A stretch of 6,214 nucleotides of DNA from Rhodoferax sp. (GCA_030683195.1 JAUXQA010000481.1:1-6214), one strand, 5' to 3'. Shown: positions 1 through 6,214, counted from the first letter of the stretch. Notes: a model not told the origin generated them from the letters alone. Made by a program: numbers and translations.

Positions 1-103
1 CGAATGATGAATTCAGTCTAGTCTTGATGAGCCGAGCCCGGAGCGATAGGTGCGGCCGCGTTTGATTTTTCTCAATGACGGTGCCTGCCGGCGGCTTGTT
101 TTA

Positions 104-131
104 AGAGAAAAACACCGCTAGCCGGCGTTTT
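104..131 (-). terminator. Probable intrinsic terminator of the GGDEF-EAL gene
   Basis: Read on the minus strand, AAAACGCC (131-124) pairs with GGTGTTTT (116-109) around a 7-nt loop. This gives an 8-bp stem with one G-U wobble, and the T-run continues through 108 into TCTCTT. It lies about 45 bp past the stop codon of the minus-strand gene. On the plus strand the wobble becomes an A-C mismatch, so the minus orientation is favoured. The GC core is short (four pairs), so termination may be partial. Confidence 0.55.
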
Positions 132-142
132 GTTTGGGTGAC

Positions 143-163
143 CTTGCTAAATTTAATAGCAAG
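143..163. repeat. Perfect 7-bp inverted repeat just past the GGDEF-EAL stop
   Basis: CTTGCTA (143-149) and TAGCAAG (157-163) are exact reverse complements separated by a 7-nt A/T loop. The repeat lies 13 bp beyond the minus-strand stop codon and has no T-run after it, so it is not a standard terminator by itself. It could stabilise the mRNA 3' end or be chance. A second, overlapping imperfect hairpin (159-176) could form as an alternative. Confidence 0.35.
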
Positions 164-175
164 CCACTTCGGTTG

Positions 176-2554
176 CTACGCCTGCGATGGGGCCCTGGGC
201 GTGACTGAGGCCACTGCCTGCGCCTCAAACTCCGTCAGTGCTACCGGCCTGCCGAACAGGTAGCCCTGGTAGGTGTGGCAACCTTGGCTGGCCAGAAAGT
301 CGCGTTGCGCCTGGGTCTCCACGCCTTCCGCAATGACCGCCAGCTTCAGGCTTGTGCCAAGTGCGACCACCATGCCGGCAATGGCTGCGTCGTTGGGGTT
401 TTGCAGCATGTCGCGTACAAAGCCCTGGTCGATCTTGAGTTGGTCCAATGGCAGGCGCTTGAGGTACGAGAGCGATGAATACCCGGTGCCAAAGTCATCC
501 AGCGAGAACCCGATGCCCTGGGCTTTGAGCAGGTTCATTTTGGCAATGATGCCCTCCACGTCCGAGACCAGCAGGCTCTCGGTCAGTTCCAGTTTGAGGC
601 GGTGCGGGTTGGCGCCCGTGAGTGCAATAGTGGCCAGCACCTGCGTCACAAAATCAGGTTCGTGAAACTGGCGGGCGCTCACATTGACGGCCAGCGTGAG
701 GTGCGCCAGACCGGGCTGCGTGGCCCAGAGGTTGAGTTGGTGGCAGGCGGTTTCAAGCACCCACTGGCCCAGCGGCAGGATGAGACCGGTTTCTTCTGCT
801 AACGGAATGAATTCGGCCGGTGACACCAGGCCTCGCCCGGGGGCCATCCAGCGCACCAGCACTTCGGCGCCGTTGATCCAGCCGGTGTCGGTGACCTGGG
901 CTTGGTAATGCAGCAAAAATTGCTTTTGCGCCAGACCCTCGCGCAAACCGTTTTCAAGGTGCGCGCGCGCCAGCACGGTTGCCTGCATTTGAGGGTCAAA
1001 AAAGCGCACGGTGTTGCCGCCGGCATCCTTGGCCTGCGACATGGCCAGGTCGGTACGCTTGAGCAGCTCGTCAATGCCGGGTTGCCCGTCGGAGAAAAGG
1101 CTCAGGCCGATGCTGGGGGTAATGTGGCAGCTGTACTCGCCCAGCACATAGGGCTCAGTGAACAGCTTGCGGATTTTCTCGCCCACCAGACGCGCCCGGG
1201 TGGCAGCCTCGGGCGTGTTTTTGCCCAGGTCTTCCAGCAACACCATGAACTCGTCAGCACCCAGGCGGGCCACGGTGTCACCCTCGCGCACACAGGTGTT
1301 GAGCCGTTGGGCTACTTGCTGCAGCAGCAGGTCGCCCGTTTCATGGCCCAGGGTTTCGTTCAGGGTCTTGAAGTGGTCCAGATCAATCAGCAGCAGGGCG
1401 CCTTCGCTCTGGTTGCGGGTGATGGCGGTTTGAGCCTGCGCCGTGCGGTCCATCATCAGCGCCCGGTTGGGCAGGCCGGTCAGGGGGTCGTAATAAGATA
1501 GGTTTTGAATTCTGGCTTCAGAGGTCTTGTGCGCGCTGATGTCGCTGAAGGTGGCCACATAGTGAGTAGCCACACCCGCCTCGTCTTTCACGGCGCAGAT
1601 GACAAGCCACTCCGGGTACACCTCGCCACTCTTGCGCCGGTTCCACATCTCCCCCTGCCAGAATCCGTCCAGTGCAAGGGTGCGCCACATGGCCTCGTAA
1701 AAGGCAGGGGACTGGCGGCCCGAACTCAGTACGCGCGGCGTTTGGCCCACGACTTCTTCAGCGCTGTAACCAGTGATGCGGGTGAAGGCCGCGTTGACCT
1801 TCAGGATCACCTGCTCCGCGTTGGTGATGGTCTTGCCTTCCAGTGACTCAAACGCGGTGGCCGCAATGCGCTGCTGTTCCAGAGCCTGGCGGCTGTCCGT
1901 GATGTCGGAAATAAAACCGTGCCACAGGGTGGCGCCATCGGCTTCGCGCTCGGGCACAGCGTTGCCGCTGATCCAGCGCACGGCGTTGTCTTTGCCGCGC
2001 ACCCTGAACTCTTGTTGCCAGGGCGTCTGGTCCCGGGCCGACTGGGCGATGGAGGCCAAGCCCCGCTCCAGGTCGTCAGGATGCACCGCCGCAAACGCTG
2101 CGCTGGCATCGTGCTCAACGTCCTCGGGGTTGATGCCGTAGATCCCCCGGATCGCCTCGCTGGCATAGGGGAAGCAGCTGCTGCCATCGGCACGCAGGCG
2201 AAACTGGTAAATCAGGCCTGGCACCCGGTCAGCGATTTTTTTGAGTTGCTGCTCCGAACTCTTGAGTGCGGCGTCGCGCTGCCCCAAAGTACTGAGCAGG
2301 GGCGACAGCTGGCGCCGCACGACACACCATACCAACGCGCTCACGCCCAGGGTCACCACTGTGGCCGCCTGCACGATCCGCTGCTGCACCAAAACAAGGG
2401 CGTCTGGATACTCACCCAGTGCGGCGTGAAAATTTTGTTGCAACAAATGGCTGGCGTAAAACACCAAACCCCAGACGCCTAGCAACACCAAACCCAGCAC
2501 GGCAAGCGTGATTCTGAGCGGAATGGATGAGCGAATTTTCAGGGGAGGGGTCAT
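176..2554 (-). CDS. Membrane-anchored PAS-PAS-GGDEF-EAL cyclic di-GMP enzyme, probable phosphodiesterase
   Basis: This 792-residue inner-membrane protein has two hydrophobic helices (about 11-33 and 60-79) flanking a periplasmic loop of roughly 27 residues. PAS 1 spans about 103-222 (HPDD at 159-162 region) and PAS 2 about 228-342. GGDEF spans about 346-520 and EAL about 530-775. The EAL half keeps the expected catalytic and metal ligands: E564 (motif reads EVL), N624, E656 and E659 (ELTES), D686-D687 (DDFGTGYS), K707, E743 and E746 (AEGVET), and Q763. This supports hydrolysis of c-di-GMP to pGpG. The GGDEF half keeps the metal Asp D391, N399, D408 and the RxxD inhibitory site (R423-D426). 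However, its signature is GADEF (432-436) and the Arg of the usual 'GRN' is Gly513, so cyclase activity is doubtful. The start is the ATG at 2554: the frame is closed by a stop at 2600-2602 with no other ATG between. No clear Shine-Dalgarno sequence precedes it. Domain boundaries are by eye. Confidence 0.95.
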   Translation of the reverse strand: MTPPLKIRSSIPLRITLAVLGLVLLGVWGLVFYASHLLQQNFHAALGEYPDALVLVQQRIVQAATVVTLGVSALVWCVVRRQLSPLLSTLGQRDAALKSSEQQLKKIADRVPGLIYQFRLRADGSSCFPYASEAIRGIYGINPEDVEHDASAAFAAVHPDDLERGLASIAQSARDQTPWQQEFRVRGKDNAVRWISGNAVPEREADGATLWHGFISDITDSRQALEQQRIAATAFESLEGKTITNAEQVILKVNAAFTRITGYSAEEVVGQTPRVLSSGRQSPAFYEAMWRTLALDGFWQGEMWNRRKSGEVYPEWLVICAVKDEAGVATHYVATFSDISAHKTSEARIQNLSYYDPLTGLPNRALMMDRTAQAQTAITRNQSEGALLLIDLDHFKTLNETLGHETGDLLLQQVAQRLNTCVREGDTVARLGADEFMVLLEDLGKNTPEAATRARLVGEKIRKLFTEPYVLGEYSCHITPSIGLSLFSDGQPGIDELLKRTDLAMSQAKDAGGNTVRFFDPQMQATVLARAHLENGLREGLAQKQFLLHYQAQVTDTGWINGAEVLVRWMAPGRGLVSPAEFIPLAEETGLILPLGQWVLETACHQLNLWATQPGLAHLTLAVNVSARQFHEPDFVTQVLATIALTGANPHRLKLELTESLLVSDVEGIIAKMNLLKAQGIGFSLDDFGTGYSSLSYLKRLPLDQLKIDQGFVRDMLQNPNDAAIAGMVVALGTSLKLAVIAEGVETQAQRDFLASQGCHTYQGYLFGRPVALTEFEAQAVASVTPRAPSQA

Positions 2555-2597
2555 GTCAACATAGGGCGGGACGGCATGAAGTTGAAGTAAATAACGC

Positions 2598-2612
2598 GAT
2601 CAATTCTTGATC
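2598..2612. repeat. Inverted repeat GATCAA-N3-TTGATC, possible operator
   Basis: Two perfect 6-bp half-sites surround a TTC centre, and symmetry stops at the next base on each side. The site lies 44 bp upstream of the GGDEF-EAL start and about 100 bp upstream of the chemoreceptor start. It overlaps the weak minus-strand -10-like hexamer, a placement that suits a repressor or activator site. No regulator is assigned. A 6-bp palindromic arm pair in AT-rich DNA can also occur by chance. Confidence 0.35.
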
Positions 2613-2631
2613 CAGGTTAAGTTATTTGCAA
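2603..2631 (-). promoter_or_regulatory. Weak sigma-70-like promoter candidate for the GGDEF-EAL gene
   Basis: On the minus strand TTGCAA (2631-2626) lies 17 bp before AAGAAT (2608-2603). Each hexamer matches the consensus at four of six positions and the spacing is ideal. Transcription would begin near 2596, about 42 bp ahead of the ATG. The match is weak and could be fortuitous. Confidence 0.2.
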
Positions 2632-2635
2632 CTTA
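2618..2635. repeat. Inverted repeat TAAGTT-N6-AACTTA, possible operator
   Basis: Perfect 6-bp arms at 2618-2623 and 2630-2635 flank ATTTGC. The repeat begins only 5 bp after the GATCAA/TTGATC repeat ends, so the two centres are about 21-22 bp apart, close to two helical turns. That phasing would allow two dimers to bind the same DNA face. It overlaps the -35-like hexamer of the minus-strand promoter candidate. Function is inferred from geometry only. Confidence 0.3.
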
Positions 2636-2699
2636 TTTAATGGCATCATAAGCGGGTTGAATTCTCATTTTGTTACAACCATGGCGCGCCGACGGGCGT

Positions 2700-2704
2700 A
2701 AGGA
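2700..2704 (+). promoter_or_regulatory. Ribosome binding site of the chemoreceptor gene
   Basis: AAGGA precedes the ATG at 2714 by 9 nt and fixes that start. The next in-frame Met codon (2732) has no purine-rich tract before it. The upstream in-frame ATG at 2681 is cut off by TAA at 2699-2701, which overlaps this site. Confidence 0.75.
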
Positions 2705-2713
2705 AAAAGCACC

Positions 2714-4885
2714 ATGTCTTTATTACATCGCATGGGCCTGGCCCAAAAATTTCTTGTTTTGGGCATTCTCGCCCTCTTGATGGTGTTGGTGCCTACGGGC
2801 CTGTATTTCAACGATATCCAAACTGATATCAAGGCCGCCCAGCGTGAAGATGGTGCCGCCAGGGCGGTGATTGCACTCAACACAACCGTGCAGTTTGCCC
2901 AGACGCACCGGGGCTTGTCGGCTGGCGCCCTGAGCGGCAATACGACCCTGGCGGCACGCCGCCCCGCCATGCGCGACAAGTTGGTGCAAGCCATGGGCAC
3001 GCTGGACGCCGAACTCAAAACCATGGGTGCTTCCGCACAGGTCACCACCCTGTGGGCCGATGTCCGACAGCGCTGGGCCAGCCTGGAGCCGGGCGTGGCG
3101 GGTGGGCAGCTCAAGACGCCTGAAAGCACCCAGCTCCATACCCAGTTGATCAATCAGCTTCTGGTGCTCAACGATGAGTTGCTGAGTGACTCTGGCATGT
3201 CACTCGATGCCGAGACCCACACCGCTTACCTGATCCGTGCGTCGCTGGTGAACCTACCTTCCCTGGCTGAAAACCTGGGCATCATGCGGGCCATGGGGTC
3301 TGGCTTCTTGACGCAAGCCAACCTGCCACCTGAAGGACGCAGCACCTTGCTGGCTTTGAATAAGCGGGCTTTGGAGTTGCAGGGCGAAATGGCCCGCAAC
3401 CTGCGCAGAAGCCTTGACAGTAGCCCGGCCTTCAAAGCGGCCTTGGCCGGGGCTGCCATGAGCCGCAGCGCCAATGTGGATCAAGCATTGGCGCTGGCCA
3501 ACAAAGCCCTGCTGAGTGCCACCGAAATCAACCACCCCGCCCCGGCTTATTTTGATGAATTTACCCGCACCATTGATGGCTTGTACGAGTTCAATGGCTT
3601 GGCCATGAATACGCTGACAGACGCGCTTGATAGCCGTGTGGCGGCACTGGAGTTCAAGCGCATGGGCCTGCTGGTGTCCTTGCTGTTGGGCTTGGCGGCT
3701 TTCTTTGCCCTGGCGGTGGTGTTTGTGCGCAGCATCACCGGGCCGGTTGCCGAGGCCGTGTCGGTGGCAAAGTCAGTCGCTGATGGGGACCTGACCGTGC
3801 CGGTGCCGGTTCGCGGCGACAACGAACTGGGCCAGCTCATGCAGGCCATGCTGGGCATGCAAAAGCACTTGTCTCAGGTGGTCCGGCACGTGCGCCAGGG
3901 GTCCGAGGGCGTGGCTACGGCCAGCGCCGAGATTGCCATGGGGAACAACGACCTCTCCAGCCGCACAGAATCTCAGGCCAGCGCGCTGGAAGAAACCGCA
4001 GCCAGCATGGAGCAGCTCAGCGCTACAGTCAAGCAGAACGCCGATAGCGCCCGCCAGGCCAACCAGTTGGCCATGAATGCCAGCACAGTGGCCATACAGG
4101 GCGGTGAGGTGGTGGGCCAGGTGGTGGACACCATGAAAGGCATCAACGAATCCTCCCGCAAGATCTCGGACATCATCAGTGTCATTGATGGCATTGCTTT
4201 TCAGACCAACATCCTGGCGCTCAATGCTGCGGTTGAGGCGGCCCGGGCCGGTGAACAAGGCCGGGGCTTTGCCGTGGTGGCCAGCGAGGTGCGGTCTTTG
4301 GCGGGCCGCTCGGCCGAAGCGGCCAAGGAAATCAAGAGCCTCATCAACGCCAGTGTGGAGCGGGTGGAGCACGGCACCGCGCTGGTGGATCAGGCGGGAA
4401 CAACCATGACCGAGGTGGTCAGCAGCATCCGCCGTGCTACCGACTTGATGGGCGAGATCAGTGCCGCCAGCAATGAGCAAAGTCTCGGCGTCTCCCAAGT
4501 GGGCGAAGCCGTGACGCAGATGGACCAGGTCACCCAGCAAAACGCCGCGCTGGTTGAAGAAATGGCCGCTGCAGCCGGCAGCTTGAAATCACAAGCACAA
4601 GAGCTGGTGCAGGTGGTGGCGATGTTCAAGCTGGGGGGTAGCGACTTGCCCCAGGCCGTGGTGCCCCGGCCGGTCGCAGTTAGGGCCCACCCGTCCAAGG
4701 CAGCACCTTACAAAGGCGCTGAGCGGCGGGAGTCGCCTCGGTCTGCTTCAGCCAGTGCTGCGAGGAACCATGAAAACGGTGTGAAACCACCCAACAAGCC
4801 GGCAGCGCAACCGGCCCCCGCTGCCAAGGCGGCGCCCAGAGCATCCACGCCCAAAGGCGGTGATGACGATTGGGAGACCTTTTAG
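2714..4885 (+). CDS. Methyl-accepting chemotaxis protein with large periplasmic sensor domain and DWETF tail
   Basis: This complete 723-residue inner-membrane chemoreceptor signals through CheW/CheA to the flagellar motor. TM1 covers about 13-32. A periplasmic domain of about 284 residues follows, then TM2 (about 317-338) and HAMP (about 338-392, with P344 and DGDLT at 357-361). A long cytoplasmic coiled-coil hairpin makes up the signalling domain. The highly conserved tip runs over about 488-525 (FQTNILALN, EAARAGEQGRGFAVVA). E426-E427 and E433-Q434, seven residues apart, are candidate methylation pairs. The protein ends in DWETF, the pentapeptide that tethers CheR and CheB in receptors of the Tsr/Tar type. 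It is joined by a flexible Pro/Ala/Lys-rich linker (about 641-717). The periplasmic domain has no PAS/Cache look. It appears all-helical, with an HRGLSA motif (65-70) reminiscent of NIT-type or four-helix-bundle sensors, and its ligand is unknown. It stands alone, with no che genes in the window. Confidence 0.96.
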   Translation: MSLLHRMGLAQKFLVLGILALLMVLVPTGLYFNDIQTDIKAAQREDGAARAVIALNTTVQFAQTHRGLSAGALSGNTTLAARRPAMRDKLVQAMGTLDAELKTMGASAQVTTLWADVRQRWASLEPGVAGGQLKTPESTQLHTQLINQLLVLNDELLSDSGMSLDAETHTAYLIRASLVNLPSLAENLGIMRAMGSGFLTQANLPPEGRSTLLALNKRALELQGEMARNLRRSLDSSPAFKAALAGAAMSRSANVDQALALANKALLSATEINHPAPAYFDEFTRTIDGLYEFNGLAMNTLTDALDSRVAALEFKRMGLLVSLLLGLAAFFALAVVFVRSITGPVAEAVSVAKSVADGDLTVPVPVRGDNELGQLMQAMLGMQKHLSQVVRHVRQGSEGVATASAEIAMGNNDLSSRTESQASALEETAASMEQLSATVKQNADSARQANQLAMNASTVAIQGGEVVGQVVDTMKGINESSRKISDIISVIDGIAFQTNILALNAAVEAARAGEQGRGFAVVASEVRSLAGRSAEAAKEIKSLINASVERVEHGTALVDQAGTTMTEVVSSIRRATDLMGEISAASNEQSLGVSQVGEAVTQMDQVTQQNAALVEEMAAAAGSLKSQAQELVQVVAMFKLGGSDLPQAVVPRPVAVRAHPSKAAPYKGAERRESPRSASASAARNHENGVKPPNKPAAQPAPAAKAAPRASTPKGGDDDWETF

Positions 4886-4907
4886 GATTTTTGGGAGTTG
4901 CAACGGG

Positions 4908-4945
4908 AAAACCCGCCGACTCTTGCGAGTCAGGCGGGTTTTTTT
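4908..4945 (+). terminator. Strong intrinsic terminator of the chemoreceptor gene, probably bidirectional
   Basis: ACCCGCCGACTC (4911-4922) pairs with GAGTC-A-GGCGGGT (4927-4939) around a TTGC loop, with one bulged A at 4932, followed by seven T (4939-4945). The stem has 12 pairs and can be extended by A-T pairs from 4908. It begins 22 bp after the chemoreceptor stop. On the minus strand the same hairpin is followed by four T and lies 26 bp past the mmsA stop, so it can serve both convergent genes, more strongly on the plus strand. Confidence 0.9.
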
Positions 4946-4971
4946 ATCCGGGCAGAGCCGGGCCGTGGGAC

Positions 4972-6214
4972 TTAACGGTTGCTCGGGAAGCTGAACATCG
5001 TGCCTTCGCGCACGCCGGCCGATGGCCAGCGCTGCGTGATGGTCTTGCGCTTGGTGTAAAAGCGCACGGCGTCCGGGCCGTAGGCGCAGAGGTCACCAAA
5101 CAGCGAGCGCTTCCAGCCGCCAAACGAATGGTAGGCCACAGGCACGGGCAGCGGTACATTCACACCCACCATGCCGACCAGAATGTTGTCGGTGAAGTAG
5201 CGGGCTGCTTCGCCATCACGCGTGAAGATGCAGGTGCCGTTGCCGTACTCATGGGCATCAATCATGTCCATCGCCTCTTGCAGGGTCTTGACGCGCACGA
5301 CACCCAGCACCGGGCCAAAGATTTCTTCCTGGTAAGTCGTCATGCCGGGCTTGACGTTGTCAAACAGGCAAGGGCCGAGGAAATAGCCCTCTTCAAAGCC
5401 CGCCACCTGCAGGCCGCGACCGTCCACCACCAGCGTGGCGCCCTCGGCCACACCTTGGTCCACATAACCCTTGACCTTCTCAAAGTGCGCCTTGGTGACC
5501 AGCGGACCCATGTCCATGCCGGGCGCGGTGCCGGGGCCAACCTTCATCTTGGCAATCTCGGCCTTAAGGCCTTCAATCACGGCATCGGCGGTGGCATCGC
5601 CCACGGCGACGACCAGCGGAATCGCCATGCAGCGCTCTCCACAAGAGCCATAGGCCGCGCCCATCAGCGCGCTGACGGCGTTCGCAACGTCGGCATCCGG
5701 CATGACCACTGCATGGTTCTTGGCACCGCCCAGAGCCTGCACGCGTTTGCCGTTTTTGCACCCTTCTGCGTAAATGTATTCAGCAATCGGGGTGGAGCCA
5801 ACAAAGCTGATGGCTTTGACGCGCGGGTCAGCCAGCAGGGTGTCTACAGCTTCCTTGTCGCCGTTCACCACATTGAGCACGCCCGGCGGCAAGCCGGCCT
5901 CCAGCGCCAGTTCAGCCACGCGCAGGGCGCTGCTGGGGTCGCGCTCAGACGGCTTGAGGATGAAGGTATTGCCGCAGGCCACGGCCATGGGCCACATCCA
6001 CAGCGGCACCATAACGGGAAAGTTGAACGGGGTGATGCCGGCCGTGACGCCCAGTGCCTGAAATTCGCTCCAGGAGTCAACGGCGGTGCCGACGTTTTTG
6101 CTGTGCTCGCCTTTGAGCAACTCAGGGGCGTAGGAGGCGTATTCCACGTTCTCGATACCGCGTTGCAATTCGCCCAAGGCATCTGACAGCACCTTGCCGT
6201 GCTCGGCCGTGACC
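4972..6214 (-). CDS. mmsA: CoA-acylating methylmalonate-semialdehyde dehydrogenase (5' end outside window)
   Basis: It catalyses NAD+- and CoA-dependent oxidative decarboxylation of methylmalonate semialdehyde to propionyl-CoA, and of malonate semialdehyde to acetyl-CoA. In this family it acts in valine, thymine or inositol breakdown in the cytoplasm. The window shows 413 codons ending in TAA at 4974-4972. The reading frame stays open to the window edge (TAEHGK precedes the GTG at 6192-6190), so that GTG is internal. About 85-95 N-terminal residues are missing relative to the usual length near 500. Numbering from 6192 as residue 1, visible motifs are PFNFP (55-59), KPSE (80-83), FVGST (130-134), GAKNH (156-160), the catalytic Cys188 in GERCMA (codon 5631-5629), EEIFGPV (289-295) and the family tail FGGWKRSLFGD (357-367). 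The general-base Glu of hydrolytic aldehyde dehydrogenases (E of ELGG) appears to be Ala153, as fits an acylating enzyme. It is convergent with the chemoreceptor. Assignment to mmsA rather than iolA rests on lack of inositol-gene context. Confidence 0.93.
   Translation of the reverse strand, partial: VTAEHGKVLSDALGELQRGIENVEYASYAPELLKGEHSKNVGTAVDSWSEFQALGVTAGITPFNFPVMVPLWMWPMAVACGNTFILKPSERDPSSALRVAELALEAGLPPGVLNVVNGDKEAVDTLLADPRVKAISFVGSTPIAEYIYAEGCKNGKRVQALGGAKNHAVVMPDADVANAVSALMGAAYGSCGERCMAIPLVVAVGDATADAVIEGLKAEIAKMKVGPGTAPGMDMGPLVTKAHFEKVKGYVDQGVAEGATLVVDGRGLQVAGFEEGYFLGPCLFDNVKPGMTTYQEEIFGPVLGVVRVKTLQEAMDMIDAHEYGNGTCIFTRDGEAARYFTDNILVGMVGVNVPLPVPVAYHSFGGWKRSLFGDLCAYGPDAVRFYTKRKTITQRWPSAGVREGTMFSFPSNR

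Larger units (their letters stand above)
2555..2713. promoter_or_regulatory. Divergent intergenic region between the c-di-GMP enzyme and the chemoreceptor
   Basis: These 159 bp separate two divergently transcribed genes and must carry or overlap the promoters of both, unless either is transcribed from further off. Positions about 2580-2680 are markedly more AT-rich than the flanking genes and contain two short inverted repeats, listed separately. I could not identify a good sigma-70, sigma-54 or FliA (TAAA-N15-GCCGATAA) promoter for the chemoreceptor. Regulatory function is inferred from gene arrangement. Confidence 0.6.

Noticed and set aside
1..103. Possible gene end or RNA gene at the left edge
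   Set aside because: No convincing reading frame, tRNA-like fold or conserved RNA motif was seen. Only GC-rich palindromic bits (GCGGCCGC, GCCGGC) are present.
902..1501. 199-codon open frame on the plus strand opposite the GGDEF region
   Set aside because: It is antisense to the clearly coding GGDEF/EAL domains and its Gln/Gly/Val-rich product resembles nothing known.
2599..2614. Sigma-54-like element TGG-N10-TTGAT on the minus strand
   Set aside because: The near-invariant GC of the -12 element is GA here and the -24 element matches only partly. The similarity arises from the TTGATC inverted repeat.
2618..2695. FliA (sigma-28) promoter for the chemoreceptor
   Set aside because: I looked for TAAA-N15-GCCGATAA. 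The nearest pieces (TAAG at 2618, CATCATAA at 2644, GCCGACGG at 2688) do not combine with correct spacing.
3773..4540. 255-codon open frame on the minus strand opposite the chemoreceptor signalling domain
   Set aside because: It is the reverse-strand shadow of the highly conserved MCP signalling region, with no RBS or domain and a His/Gly/Ala/Leu-rich composition.
4870..6186. 438-codon open frame on the plus strand opposite mmsA
   Set aside because: It is wholly antisense to a gene with unmistakable aldehyde-dehydrogenase motifs, starts inside the chemoreceptor's last codons, crosses the terminator, and its product is His/Gly/Ala/Gln-rich without recognisable domains. It is a GC-rich frame shadow.
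6190..6192. GTG as the start codon of mmsA
   Set aside because: The frame continues upstream to the window edge with family-typical residues (TAEHGK), and the N-terminal ~90 residues of the family would otherwise be missing.

Overview
The window looks like chromosomal DNA of a GC-rich betaproteobacterium, most likely a Comamonadaceae member (Rhodoferax/Polaromonas-like). This rests on protein style and compact gene layout, not on a database match. Indications are a chemoreceptor ending in DDDWETF after a Pro/Ala-rich linker, a two-PAS GGDEF-EAL hybrid, and a proteobacterial-type acylating methylmalonate-semialdehyde dehydrogenase. I see no mobile element, CRISPR array, rRNA or tRNA.

Layout from left to right. 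Positions 1-175 are non-coding and hold the probable intrinsic terminator of the first gene. Positions 176-2554 (minus strand) encode a membrane-anchored PAS-PAS-GGDEF-EAL protein of 792 residues that should make or, more likely, degrade cyclic di-GMP. Positions 2555-2713 are a relatively AT-rich divergent intergenic region with two short inverted repeats. Positions 2714-4885 (plus strand) encode a complete 723-residue methyl-accepting chemotaxis protein with a large periplasmic domain and a CheR/CheB-docking C-terminal pentapeptide. A strong hairpin plus T-run at 4908-4945 separates it from the convergent gene at 4972-6214 (minus strand). That gene is mmsA, whose 5' end lies beyond the window.

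The chemoreceptor and the c-di-GMP enzyme are transcribed divergently from one 159-bp region, so coordinated control of taxis and of the motile-sessile switch is plausible but unproven. mmsA is metabolic (valine, thymine or inositol breakdown) and probably functionally unrelated. The most informative detail is in the GGDEF-EAL protein. Its GGDEF half has a GADEF signature and lacks the usual Arg of the 'GRN' motif while keeping the RxxD inhibitory site. Its EAL half keeps every catalytic residue I could align. It is therefore best read as a phosphodiesterase with a weakened or regulatory GGDEF domain. I found no convincing evidence of an undescribed multi-gene system; this is a largely ordinary signalling/metabolic region.
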